From Silvimonas sp. JCM 19000 (GTDB taxonomy: Bacteria > Pseudomonadota > Gammaproteobacteria > Burkholderiales > Chitinibacteraceae): a stretch of 13,603 nucleotides of DNA. Below are positions 6,854 through 13,603 of this stretch, piece after piece (positions within the stretch are counted from its first letter, which is position 1; each line of letters opens with the position of its first letter). The notes under the pieces were generated by a model that was not told where the DNA came from, ran no database searches, and worked only from the letters and a program-made list of their open reading frames with translations. The stretch is taken from assembly GCA_001313065.1 (NCBI GenBank), contig BBFD01000088.1, forward strand, positions 1 through 13,603, in the 5' to 3' direction. The position numbers and the translations under genes were made by a program.

Positions 6854-6953
6854 TGTTGTACCGGCAACATACATCCAATCCCCGACCCAGGCTTGAGACA
6901 GGTAAGCGGCCGCCGCTGGCCATCTGTGCTGGCGGACTTATCCCTCGCCCCCA

Positions 6954-7305
6954 ATGGCTGAATTGCGCTTTATGAATAACAAATACACCCATGACGAAAT
7001 CTGGCACGCCGCAATGGCAAGGATCGCCGGGCTTTTTTGCTGTAGAAGTCGGCGTTCTGGATCGAACTGATCGGTTTGGTGAAAATCTGGTTGCGACCAG
7101 CTCATCCGATTTCAAAAGAAATGAATTTGATATCCTCAGCGACGACATTCGCGACGTGTCTGATAAGGCTGACTTGAAGCGACTCGGCAGCGGGGATCTG
7201 CTGATCTTCACTGTGGCCGATTATTGCAGCCATATGGTTCGGTGCTATGCGCGCAATCCGGAAGAGGTTTGCCATACGCTTGGGTTGAGGCTACGGCGCG
7301 CATAG
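6954..7305 (+). CDS. unrecognised protein, probable frameshift at T6 run
   Basis: The clearly coding part is 'FAVEVGVLDRTDRFGENL' followed by 'FKRNEFDILSDDIRDVSD', 'GDLLIFTVADYCSHMVRCY' and NPEEVCHTLGL. An uninterrupted frame starts at ATG 6991 but has no RBS. If the T6 run 7033-7038 is really five, the frame continues upstream as MNNKYTHDEIWHAAMARIAGLF from ATG 6972 (or 6954), a more protein-like N-terminus. No RBS is visible for any start. The protein would be about 110-117 residues, acidic and cytoplasmic, with no membrane segment. The coding DNA is AT-richer than its neighbours (7081-7140 is about 45% or less GC by eye). The family is not recognised. Confidence 0.55.
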
Positions 7306-7346
7306 AGGTCCCGCGAGCGGGGCATACGGTCATGCAGCAGGCGTAC

Positions 7347-7352
7347 GGAGGG
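7347..7352 (+). promoter_or_regulatory. ribosome binding site choosing the GTG start at 7361
   Basis: GGAGGG sits eight bases before GTG 7361. The longer TTG start at 7355 would be only two bases away and ATG 7370 too distant, so GTG 7361 is preferred. Confidence 0.55.
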
Positions 7353-7360
7353 ACTTGCAC

Positions 7361-7825
7361 GTGTCAGTGATGAAGACTGTTTTTTTGCCTGGATGTTCGG
7401 CGCTGGTACGAAATTATCTGCGCTCGAAAAAAATGATACTTGAGTGTGTCGCGGCGCATCTGGACGCGCATTTGCGCGCGGCATGGAACCGGCAGATCCA
7501 GGCAATCAATAAAGTTCAGCGCCTGCCCGAGGGCGTCGAAGCCAACTTCTACAGAATAAAGAATGGCCGTTCGGATCTTGACCAAGACCTTGCATTCGCA
7601 AACAGGACAACTGAACTCCTGGTGGCCAAGGTGCAAGTCGAAATATCGAACCGGGAAAAAATTGCAGGCGAAAGTCTGGTGCGTCAGTGGATTCGTCTTT
7701 TCAATCGAGTATGGCGGAAACGCCAGTTACTTTGCGGCGGCTGCAGGCATGTACCCCAACCTGAATTCACCCTGACTTGCGAGCTTATGGCTGACCTGGC
7801 TGCGGCTGAAGATTCCGCGCAATGA
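7361..7825 (+). CDS. unrecognised protein of about 154 residues, several homopolymer indels
   Basis: The open frame is continuous, but four adjustments give a more fluent protein. T7 at 7380-7386 read as six and A7 at 7427-7433 read as five change FLPGCSALVRNYLRSKK to FCLDVRRWYEIICARK and cancel each other. A6 at 7656-7661 read as five gives NREKLQAKVWCVSGFVFSIEY. One more C at 7754-7757 returns to 'PQPEFTLTCELMADLAAAED'. The edited protein has an amphipathic N-terminal half (HLDAHLRAAWNRQIQ) and a beta-rich C-terminal half (FVFSIEYGG). No signal peptide and no known motif. It follows the gene ending at 7305 by 55 bases and may be its partner. The function is unknown. Confidence 0.5.
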   Translation: MSVMKTVFLPGCSALVRNYLRSKKMILECVAAHLDAHLRAAWNRQIQAINKVQRLPEGVEANFYRIKNGRSDLDQDLAFANRTTELLVAKVQVEISNREKIAGESLVRQWIRLFNRVWRKRQLLCGGCRHVPQPEFTLTCELMADLAAAEDSAQ

Positions 7826-7956
7826 TAGGCGCACGCCGCTGACGGCGGTGCCAGCGTTCACCGCTTATGGCTTCGGTGGCAGTGCACAGACCGCCTCGTG
7901 TTGTAGAACAATGCGGACCTGGTGTAATCGGCAGCGCGCAACTACAGCCGCTTTGC

Positions 7957-7962
7957 TAAAAT
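7957..7962 (+). promoter_or_regulatory. probable -10 box of the fumarase gene
   Basis: TAAAAT in the context GCTAAAATTGCGCGCC, about 52 bases before the ATG. This context is common at -10 positions in GC-rich betaproteobacteria. No convincing -35 hexamer is seen. Confidence 0.4.
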
Positions 7963-8014
7963 TGCGCGCCGCAGCACGTTCTCTTCATACACCCGATCCC
8001 ACTGGAGTTTTCGC

Positions 8015-9530
8015 ATGGCCGTCATCCGCCAGGACGACTTGATCGACAGCATTGCCGACAGTCTGCAATACATCAGCTATTACCATCCGGCCGACTATAT
8101 CAAGGCACTGGGCGCCGCTTATGAGCGCGAAGAAAGCCCGGCCGCCAAAGACGCCATCGCGCAGATCCTGACCAATAGCCGCATGTGCGCGCAGGGTCAG
8201 CGTCCAATCTGCCAGGACACCGGCATCGTCACCTGTTTTGTGCGCGTCGGCATGAATGTGCAGTGGGCCGACGCAACCATGAGCGTGAGCGACATGATCA
8301 ATGAAGCGTGCGCCGGGCTTATCTGCATCCGGACAACAAGTTGCGCGCATCCATCCTGCAAGACCCCGCGGGCGGCCGCAAGAACACCAAAGACAACACC
8401 CCGGCCGTAATCCATTACGAGATTGTGGCGGGCGATACCGTCGGAATTGACATCGCGGCCAAGGGCGGTGGTTCTGAGAACAAATCCAAGTTTGTGATGC
8501 TGAACCCGTCCGATTCCATCGTTGATTGGGTGCTTAAAACCGTGCCTTTGATGGGCGCGGGTTGGTGTCCGCCTGGCATGCTGGGCATCGGCATTGGTGG
8601 TACGGCCGAGAAAGCCATGCTGATGGCCAAAGAATCGTTGATGCAGGAAATCGATATTCAGGACTTGATCGCGCGCGGCCCGCAAAACCGGGTGGAAGAA
8701 CTGCGCATCGAGCTGTACGAGAAGGTGAACGCGCTGGGCATTGGCGCGCAGGGCCTCGGCGGTCTGGCCACTGTGCTGGACGTCAAGATCATGGATTGCC
8801 CCACGCACGCTGCCAGCTTGCCGGTGGCGATGATTCCCAACTGCGCCGCCACCCGCCACGTGCATTTCACGCTCGATGGCAGCGGCCCCGCCGTGCTGGA
8901 AGCGCCCAAACTGGAAGACTGGCCGGATGTGACCTGGACGCCTGCGGCCGATGCCGTTCGCGTTGATCTGAACCACATCACGCGTGAAGAAGTCGCCAGC
9001 TGGCAGCCAGGCCAGACGCTGTTGCTGAACGGCAAATTGCTGACCGGTCGCGATGCCGCGCATAAACGCATGATCGATATGCTCAACAAGGGCGAAACAC
9101 TGCCGGTCGACTTTACCAATCGCTTTATTTATTACGTAGGCCCGGTCGATCCGGTACGGGAAGAAGTAGTGGGCCCGGCTGGCCCGACCACCGCCACGCG
9201 CATGGACAAGTTCACCCGCCAGATGCTGGAAACCACCGGTTTGCTGGGCATGGTGGGCAAGGCTGAACGTGGCCCGGCTGCGGTCGAAGCCATCCGCGAC
9301 AACAAGGCGGTGTATTTGATGGCGGTGGGTGGCGCCGCCTATCTGGTGTCCAAGGCGATCAAGGCAGCCAGGTGGTGGCCTTTGCTGATCTGGGCATGGA
9401 AGCGATTTATGAGTTTGATGTAGTCGACATGCCGGTCACGGTGGCCGTGGATAGCACCGGTGTTTCGGTGCATGCGGTAGCGCCCAAGCAGTGGCAGGCG
9501 AAAATCGGCAAGATTCCGGTGGTCGCGTAA
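8015..9530 (+). CDS. class I fumarate hydratase ([4Fe-4S]), two frameshifts
   Basis: Converts fumarate and water to malate in the TCA cycle, in the cytoplasm. About 505 residues after repair, the usual length for betaproteobacterial class I fumarases. Likely cluster ligands are C66 (RPICQDTG), C185 (GAGWCPPGMLGIGIGGT) and C277 (IPNCAATRH). The C-terminal beta domain contains 'FIYYVGPVDPV' and GPAGPTTATRMDKF, with the catalytic-region 'AVGGAAYLVSKAIK'. The first lesion is near 8306 (GAAGGCGTG read as GAAGCGTG) and the second near 9371 (AGGGTGG read as AGGTGG). After the second, the frame continues as VVAFADLGMEAIYEF to TAA 9528-9530. The start ATG has TGGAG upstream. It is monocistronic by context. 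FumA is a reasonable name, but class I enzymes in this group are usually not assigned to FumA or FumB. Confidence 0.95.
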
Positions 9531-9551
9531 ATCAAGTGACCCAGCTGCACG

Positions 9552-9577
9552 GACATGGGGCGGCCACGCCCCATGTC
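9552..9577 (+). terminator. terminator hairpin after fumarase
   Basis: GACATGGGGCG (9552-9562) and CGCCCCATGTC (9567-9577) form a perfect 11-bp stem with a 4-base loop, 21 bases after the stop. The following bases are only moderately T-rich. A second weak hairpin, AAGTT-CCGC-AACTT with a T-run at 9617-9623, lies at 9605-9623 and may add to termination. Confidence 0.7.
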
Positions 9578-9672
9578 TATGTCGTTCTGACCGTGTAGTC
9601 AGTGAAGTTCCGCAACTTTTTTTGGGTAAAAAAAATGCCGTTACATCGTGTGACTTGATGCCTTTAAGCTCG

Positions 9673-9690
9673 GATAAATCCTAATTTATC
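9673..9690 (+). promoter_or_regulatory. AT inverted repeat abutting the RBS
   Basis: GATAAAT (9673-9679) and ATTTATC (9684-9690) form a 7-bp inverted repeat with loop CCTA, directly followed by GGAG (9691-9694). In RNA it could fold as a hairpin next to the ribosome site of the 9703 gene; in DNA it could be an operator. Confidence 0.35.
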
Positions 9691-9702
9691 GGAGCCTCTG
9701 TG

Positions 9703-10244
9703 ATGCACATTCGTCACCGATCTGTCTTTGCCGCCACCTTGTTGGCCACCATTACGCTGGCCCAGGCTAATCAGCCCACCACCTGGCAAGTTGCCAAGCC
9801 CGTTGCTGGCCAGACACTGCAAACCGCTACGCTGCCCAGCACGACCCTGAACGGCGACAGCGCCCACACCGCCAGTTTGTCGGTGGCGTGCCAACCGAAT
9901 GCCGAACCGTACGCGTATCTGAGCATCGGCAAATCCGCCAATTTCAATACCACACCGTTTGAAGGCGCGGCTGGCGCGGGCATCAAGGAAAAAAAACTGG
10001 TTAGCGTCGATACCCCCAAAGCCGCCGCCAAATACAACGCCAGCGGTGCGGCGCAAGGGCCGAACTTTGCATTTTCGCTGCAGCCCAGCAAAAAAAAGAG
10101 CTGGCCGCGTGGCTCAGCAATGCGGGTAAGCCGCTGAAGGTGGAAGTGGCCAGCGCCGATGGCAAAGGCAAACCGCTGGTGGCGCAGTTCAATCTGCCCA
10201 GCGACGCCGCCGCGCTGAAACAAGTGCTGCAACCTTGCTTGTGA
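9703..10244 (+). CDS. small secreted protein of unknown function, frameshift at A8 run
   Basis: About 179 residues with a clear signal peptide (SVFAATLLATITLAQA, cleavage before NQPT, near residue 22). The mature part is rich in Ala, Thr, Pro and Lys, with two cysteines, one early (SVACQPN) and one at the very end (LQPCL), which could form a disulfide. The frame breaks at the A8 run 10090-10097; six or nine A would join 'FAFSLQPSKK' to 'ELAAWLSNAGKPLKVEV'. A further A8 run (9989-9996, KEKK) keeps the frame but may also be too long. GGAG lies eight bases before the ATG. It probably resides in the periplasm. The family is not recognised. Confidence 0.7.
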
Positions 10245-10253
10245 GTTGCGGTG

Positions 10254-10411
10254 CATAGGGTGGGTCTGGACCCACCATTCCATGGCGCCAGGAAGCATGA
10301 TGCAACCCATTTCGCCACGGCTTTGGGTGGTGGGCATGGCCCGTGCCAGCGAGAGGCATGGGGCAGCTTATTTCTCCACGGCTCTGATTGGTGGGTCTAG
10401 ACCCACCCTAT
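10254..10411. repeat. three-hairpin interspersed repeat element, copy 1
   Basis: The element is bounded by ATAGGGTGGGTC and its inverted copy GACCCACCCTAT. Three palindromic units lie inside: GGTGGGTC-TG-GACCCACC (10259-10276), a degenerate GGTGGGCATGGCCCGTGCC (10329-10347) and GGTGGGTC-TA-GACCCACC (10390-10407). The two spacers resemble each other (shared CCACGGCT). It lies between the 3' ends of convergent genes, as is typical of REP/BIME-type sequences. It may also act as a terminator for both. Confidence 0.85.
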
Positions 10412-10429
10412 CGCAGCATTAGCGGGGGC

Positions 10430-11401
10430 TTAGACTTTTTCCAGCGCGATGGCGTACACGCTGGCGGCGGTCTTGATCGAGTCGTGCCGTACCACGCCGT
10501 CGGCCAGGCTGGCGATGCGGGTGCGGATGACTTCTACGCCCAGCGCGTCCAGTGCGGCGTAATCGTTGATCACCGGGGCGGCGTTTTCTGCGGCGTAGCG
10601 GGCCACCACATCGTCCGGAATGTTTTCATCGTTGATGATGACTTTGTCGATGCGCGTAATGCCATGGTCGAGGATGGCCTGGACGTGGCCGGCGGCGCTT
10701 AGATCATCCGATTCGCCCGCTTCCGTCATCAGGTTGCAGACATACACCCGGTCCGCATGCGTGTTGGCGTTGATCGCGGCGGCCACCTCGGGCAGCAATA
10801 GATTGGGCAGCACACTGGTGTACAGGCTGCCGGGGCCCATGACGATGATATCGGCGTCTTCGATGGCCTTGATGGCCAGCGGTTCGGCACGCACTTCGGC
10901 ATCAAAGAACACGCGTTTGATCGCCGAGCCATGCGTGGCCAGTTTTGATTCGCCATGCACGATGCGGCCATCGGCCAGTTCGGCGTGCAGCACGGTGGCA
11001 TTGGGGCAGACCGGATAAACGCGGCCCTTGATATTGAGCACCACCCCCATGTTTTCCACGGCTTTGACAAAATTGCCCTGAGTCAGCGAAAACATCGCCG
11101 TCAGCAGCAAATTGCCCATGGAATGGCCATCCAGATAATGGCCGCCATCGACGGACTTGAAACGGAATTGCAGTAAGTCATTGAAGATGCTTTCGGCTTC
11201 GCTGAGCGCCACCAGCACGTTGCGTATATCGCCGGGCGGTGGCACGCGCAATTCGCGATGCAGAATGCCGGAACTGCCGCCATCATCGGCCACCGTCACA
11301 ATGGCAGTGATGTCGACCGGAAAGCGCTTAAGCCCGCGCAGCAAGGCAGACAAGCCGGTGCCGCCACCCAGGGCCACTACTTTGGGGTATTGCAGATTCA
11401 T
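10430..11401 (-). CDS. yvcK: YvcK/CofD-like UDP-GlcNAc-binding protein
   Basis: Intact 323-residue member of the YvcK (gluconeogenesis factor) family. Relatives bind UDP-N-acetylglucosamine and link carbon metabolism with cell-wall synthesis and cell shape. Motifs: nucleotide-binding ALGGGTGLSALLRGLK (residues 10-25), TVADDGGSSGILHREL, PPPGDIRNVLVALSE, HSMGNLLLTA, YPVCPNATVLHAEL and GPGSLYTSVLPNLL. Length is as expected. The ATG is preceded by AGGA at a suitable distance. It lies 80 bases downstream of the LacI gene on the same strand, with no obvious terminator between, so partial cotranscription is possible. Its 3' end abuts repeat copy 1. It is one of the few undamaged genes here, and it has no A/T run longer than five. 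Confidence 0.93.
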   Translation of the reverse strand: MNLQYPKVVALGGGTGLSALLRGLKRFPVDITAIVTVADDGGSSGILHRELRVPPPGDIRNVLVALSEAESIFNDLLQFRFKSVDGGHYLDGHSMGNLLLTAMFSLTQGNFVKAVENMGVVLNIKGRVYPVCPNATVLHAELADGRIVHGESKLATHGSAIKRVFFDAEVRAEPLAIKAIEDADIIVMGPGSLYTSVLPNLLLPEVAAAINANTHADRVYVCNLMTEAGESDDLSAAGHVQAILDHGITRIDKVIINDENIPDDVVARYAAENAAPVINDYAALDALGVEVIRTRIASLADGVVRHDSIKTAASVYAIALEKV

Positions 11402-11481
11402 GCTGTTCCTGTGTCCGGGGGCCAGAACTGCGTAGCGTAAACCGCTCGGATAATTCTGCCAACGCCAGACTTTGCGCCAGA

Positions 11482-12482
11482 TCAGGTGCGCTGATGAATA
11501 TGCGCGGGCACGCGCCGCGATTCCGGTGTCTGCCCCTGCAGCAAAGCCATTACCGCGTCCAGACTTTGCTGCGCCAGCGCCTGGCTATCTTGCACGATGG
11601 CGTCGATGCGTACGGGCAGGCAATCCAGCAAGCGGTGATCATCGAAGGTCATCAAACGGCCGGGTGCGCCGCTTTGCGAATCCGCGTCATTGATAAAAGC
11701 GAGCACGCCTTCCAGCAACGTAATCGAAGCGGTAAACAGTGCTTGCGGATAACGCTGATGTTGCGCCACCCAGTCGCGCATCAGGGCATAGCCTGATTCG
11801 CGTTGAAAGTCGCGCTCAAATACCCAGTCGGCTTGCTCAGCCACGCCGTGCTGGGCCAGCGCACTGCGATAACCCGCCAGACGATCGCGGCTGGCCGACA
11901 GGGCAGGCTGACCACCAAAATACACAATCTCTTGCGCGCCTTGCTCGATGGCGCGGGCGACCAACTGCGCCACGGTGGCGGTGGCATCGCTGACTACGGA
12001 CGGGATATTGGAATCTTCGATGCGCCGGTCGACAAAGACGAAGGGCAAGCGCTGCGTCCATTTCTGATAACGGGATGCGTCCGCCGTGCACGGCACCACC
12101 ACCACGCCATCCACCTGGCGCGCCACCAGGTGCGCAATGCCATCGGTTTCGCGCTGCGGATCTTCGTCGCTGGTGACCATGACCATCTGATAACCATCGG
12201 CGCGGCACAGCGATTCCAGCGCCTGCGCCAGCGCCGAATGCGCCGAGTTGGTCAGATCAGGAATCACCAGCCGATGGTATTGCTGCGGCGTGAACGCAAG
12301 GCGCGCGCTGACTGGCTGGGGCTGAAGTGATGTTCTTCGGCCACCTTGAGCACGCGCTCCACCGTGGCTTTGGAAATGCGATAGCGCTCGGCATAGCCAT
12401 TCAGCACCATGCTGGCAGTCGTGCGCGACACCTGTGCCAGGCGCGCGATATCGTCGATGGTCAGTCTTTCAAAGCTGGACAC
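11482..12482 (-). CDS. LacI-family regulator, Cra/FruR-like, frameshift near 12270
   Basis: About 333 residues after adding one C at about 12270 (GGCCTGG read as GGCTGG), which joins 'RRSNTIG' to 'LVIPDLTNSAHSALAQ'. The N-terminal helix-turn-helix 'IDDIARLAQVSRTTASMVLNG' and following YRISKATVERV resemble E. coli Cra (FruR) more than RbsR. The periplasmic-binding-like effector domain includes QVDGVVVVPCT, VFVDRRIED, YFGGQPALSASRDR, QALFTASITLLEGV and FDDHRLLDCLP. The start GTG at 12482 is chosen because the helix-turn-helix begins a few residues later and a weak AGGCG lies upstream; a TTG at 12503 is an alternative. It lies downstream of rbsB on the same strand. It may regulate that ribose operon or act more globally. 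Confidence 0.88.
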
Positions 12483-12526
12483 GTTTACGCCTGTTGGGGT
12501 CAATACGATTACTAAAATCCGCTGCG

Positions 12527-12689
12527 CATAGGGTGGGTCATGACCCACCGTTCAAAGTGGATGAGCAGAACGCTGCGTACTGGCGTAGGCCTTTGAGTGG
12601 TGGGGACCAGACCCACCAATCAAAGTGGACGAAAAGAATGCTGCGTTTTGCTTTGCGCCTTTGGGTGGTGGGTCAAGACCCACCCTATG
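12527..12689. repeat. three-hairpin interspersed repeat element, copy 2
   Basis: Perfect 13-bp terminal inverted repeats, CATAGGGTGGGTC and GACCCACCCTATG. Inner units are GGTGGGTC-AT-GACCCACC (12532-12549), GGTGGGGACCAGACCCACC (12599-12617) and GGTGGGTC-AA-GACCCACC (12667-12684), with a period of 67-68 bp. The two spacers are close copies (TCAAAGTGGA, GCTGCGT and CCTTTG shared). It shares its architecture with the copy at 10254-10411. It lies in the gap between rbsB and the LacI gene. Confidence 0.88.
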
Positions 12690-12712
12690 GCGTATTCATT
12701 TCTTGTGCCTAG

Positions 12713-12743
12713 AAAAAAAAGCCCCCGCGTAATTTCGCGAGGC
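12713..12743 (-). terminator. intrinsic terminator of the ribose operon
   Basis: On the minus strand GCCTCGCG, loop AAATTA, then CGCGGGGGC pair with one bulged G and are followed by eight T (A run 12713-12720). It lies 57 bases after the rbsB stop. The strand and the U-tract fit an intrinsic terminator, and this would separate rbsB from the LacI gene. Confidence 0.75.
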
Positions 12744-12799
12744 CTAAGGCTCGTTTTGGCAGTCGGTGCGTCAACGGCGCCAGGCTGATCCAGTCACAC

Positions 12800-13603
12800 T
12801 TACTTGATCAGATTCAGCGGTACGGGGATGAATTTATCAACGGTCTGACCATCAATCAACTTCTTCGCAGCTTGCACGCCCGATTGACCAATCAATTCCG
12901 GCTGCTGTTGCACGGTGGCCGCCAGATCTCCGGCCTTTACCGCAGCTACCGCGTCGGCTGTGGCATCAAAACCGACCACCACAACTTTCTTCATACCCGC
13001 GGCTTGCAGCGCCTTCACGGCACCGAGTGCCATCTCATCGTTATGCGCAAACACGCCGTCGATATGCTTGTTGCCCTGGATGATGTTTTCCATCACCGAC
13101 AGGCCCTTGGCGCGATCAAAGTCAGCCGGTTGGCGCGCGGCCAGTTTTACATCGGCCTTGCCGTCGATCACGCTATGAAAGCCCTGACCGCGTTCACGCG
13201 CAGCGGACGAACCTGCAATGCCTTCCAGCTCCACCACATTGCCTTTGCCGCCGATTTTTTTCCAGCAAGAACTCAGCCGCCATCTTGCCGCCGGCCACGT
13301 TGTCCGAAGCGATATGCGCGCTGACTTCGGCGCCAGTTACGCTACGGTCCAGCGAGATCACCTTGATGCCCTTATCGGTGGCTTCTTTCACCACTGGCGC
13401 CACGGCAGCCGAATCGGTCGGGTTGATCAGGATGACGCTGACTTTTTTTCTGGATCAGATCTTCCACGCTGGCCTGCTGCTTGGCCGGGTCGTCCTGCGC
13501 ATCCACGGTAATCAGCGTGATGCCTTCTTTTTTTGGCTTCGGCTTCAGCGCCGTTTTTCAGCGAAACAAAGAACGGATTGTTCAGCGTCGAAATGGCCAG
13601 GCC
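12800..13603 (-). CDS. rbsB: RbsB, ribose ABC transporter periplasmic binding protein (5' end outside window)
   Basis: About 266 residues of mature RbsB are visible; the signal peptide and first residues lie beyond 13603. It binds ribose in the periplasm and delivers it to RbsAC. Signature runs: AISTLNNPFFVSLKNGAE, VILINPTDSAAV, 'VISLDRSVTGAEVSAHIASD', ELEGIAGSSAARERGQGF, ARQPADFDRAKGLSVMENI, VFAHNDEMALGA and VVVGFDATADAV, all close to E. coli RbsB. Three T7 runs (13255-13261, 13443-13449, 13528-13534) each need to be six for a continuous frame, at LLEKIGG, IQKKVSV and EAKKEGI. The gene is followed by a terminator. The rest of the ribose operon should lie to the right of the window. Confidence 0.93.

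Larger units (their letters stand above)
12483..12799. other. gene-free interval of 317 bases
   Basis: This interval holds repeat copy 2, the rbsB terminator and the leader of the LacI gene. No further coding potential is visible. The open frames here read through the palindromes and have no ribosome sites. Confidence 0.6.

Noticed and set aside
8197..9063. 288-codon minus-strand frame across fumarase
   Set aside because: It is antisense to a well-conserved enzyme and has no recognisable motif.
10254..10411. CRISPR or insertion sequence at the palindromic repeats
   Set aside because: Units are palindromic with related spacers, there is no transposase frame, and no target-site duplication is evident. 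A REP/BIME-like element fits better.

Overview
The window is GC-rich, gene-dense bacterial chromosome. The protein set suggests a betaproteobacterium, perhaps Neisseriales or a relative: a 505-residue class I [4Fe-4S] fumarase, a DsbD-type thiol reductase, RbsB, a Cra-like LacI regulator, and -10 boxes of the type GCTAAAAT followed by GCGC. That placement is inference; no rRNA or tRNA gene is present to confirm it.

Layout. 116-1266 (+) is a compact DsbD-like protein, convergent with a secreted PRC-barrel protein (1376-1864, -). At 2093-3631 (+) an Asn/Pro triplet-repeat protein is followed 14 nt later by a DUF4142 protein, then a His-tailed helix-hairpin-helix protein (3708-4227, +). A small acidic protein (4330-4584, -) faces a small conserved-looking ORF (4879-5156, +), which ends at a bidirectional terminator. 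The next pair is a GntR/HutC regulator and a Tnr3-type Nudix hydrolase (5225-6765, -), coupled by TGATG. Two unrecognised, partly AT-richer genes (about 6954-7825, +) precede fumarase (8015-9530, +) and a small secreted protein (9703-10244, +). The right part runs leftward: rbsB (partial, 12800-13603), a Cra/FruR-like LacI regulator (11482-12482) and yvcK (10430-11401). Two copies of a three-hairpin repeat element lie at 10254-10411 and 12527-12689.

The most important caution for any reader is that nearly every gene is broken by one-base or two-base indels, although the encoded proteins are clearly family members. The lesions follow a pattern. A/T mononucleotide runs of 6-8 look one or two bases too long, and G/C doublets to quadruplets look one base too short. 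This points to sequencing or assembly error rather than gene decay, so the frameshifted genes are annotated as full-length CDS. In two places (4491-4532 and 7380-7433) two indels cancel, so a wrong stretch of protein hides inside an open frame.

Functionally the window mixes housekeeping functions (fumarase in the TCA cycle, YvcK in carbon and cell-wall metabolism), periplasmic redox and secreted proteins, sugar uptake (RbsB with a LacI regulator) and a metabolite-repair-like Nudix enzyme under a GntR regulator. The least explained items are the Asn/Pro repeat protein, which has no basic residues, and the unknown pair at 6954-7825.
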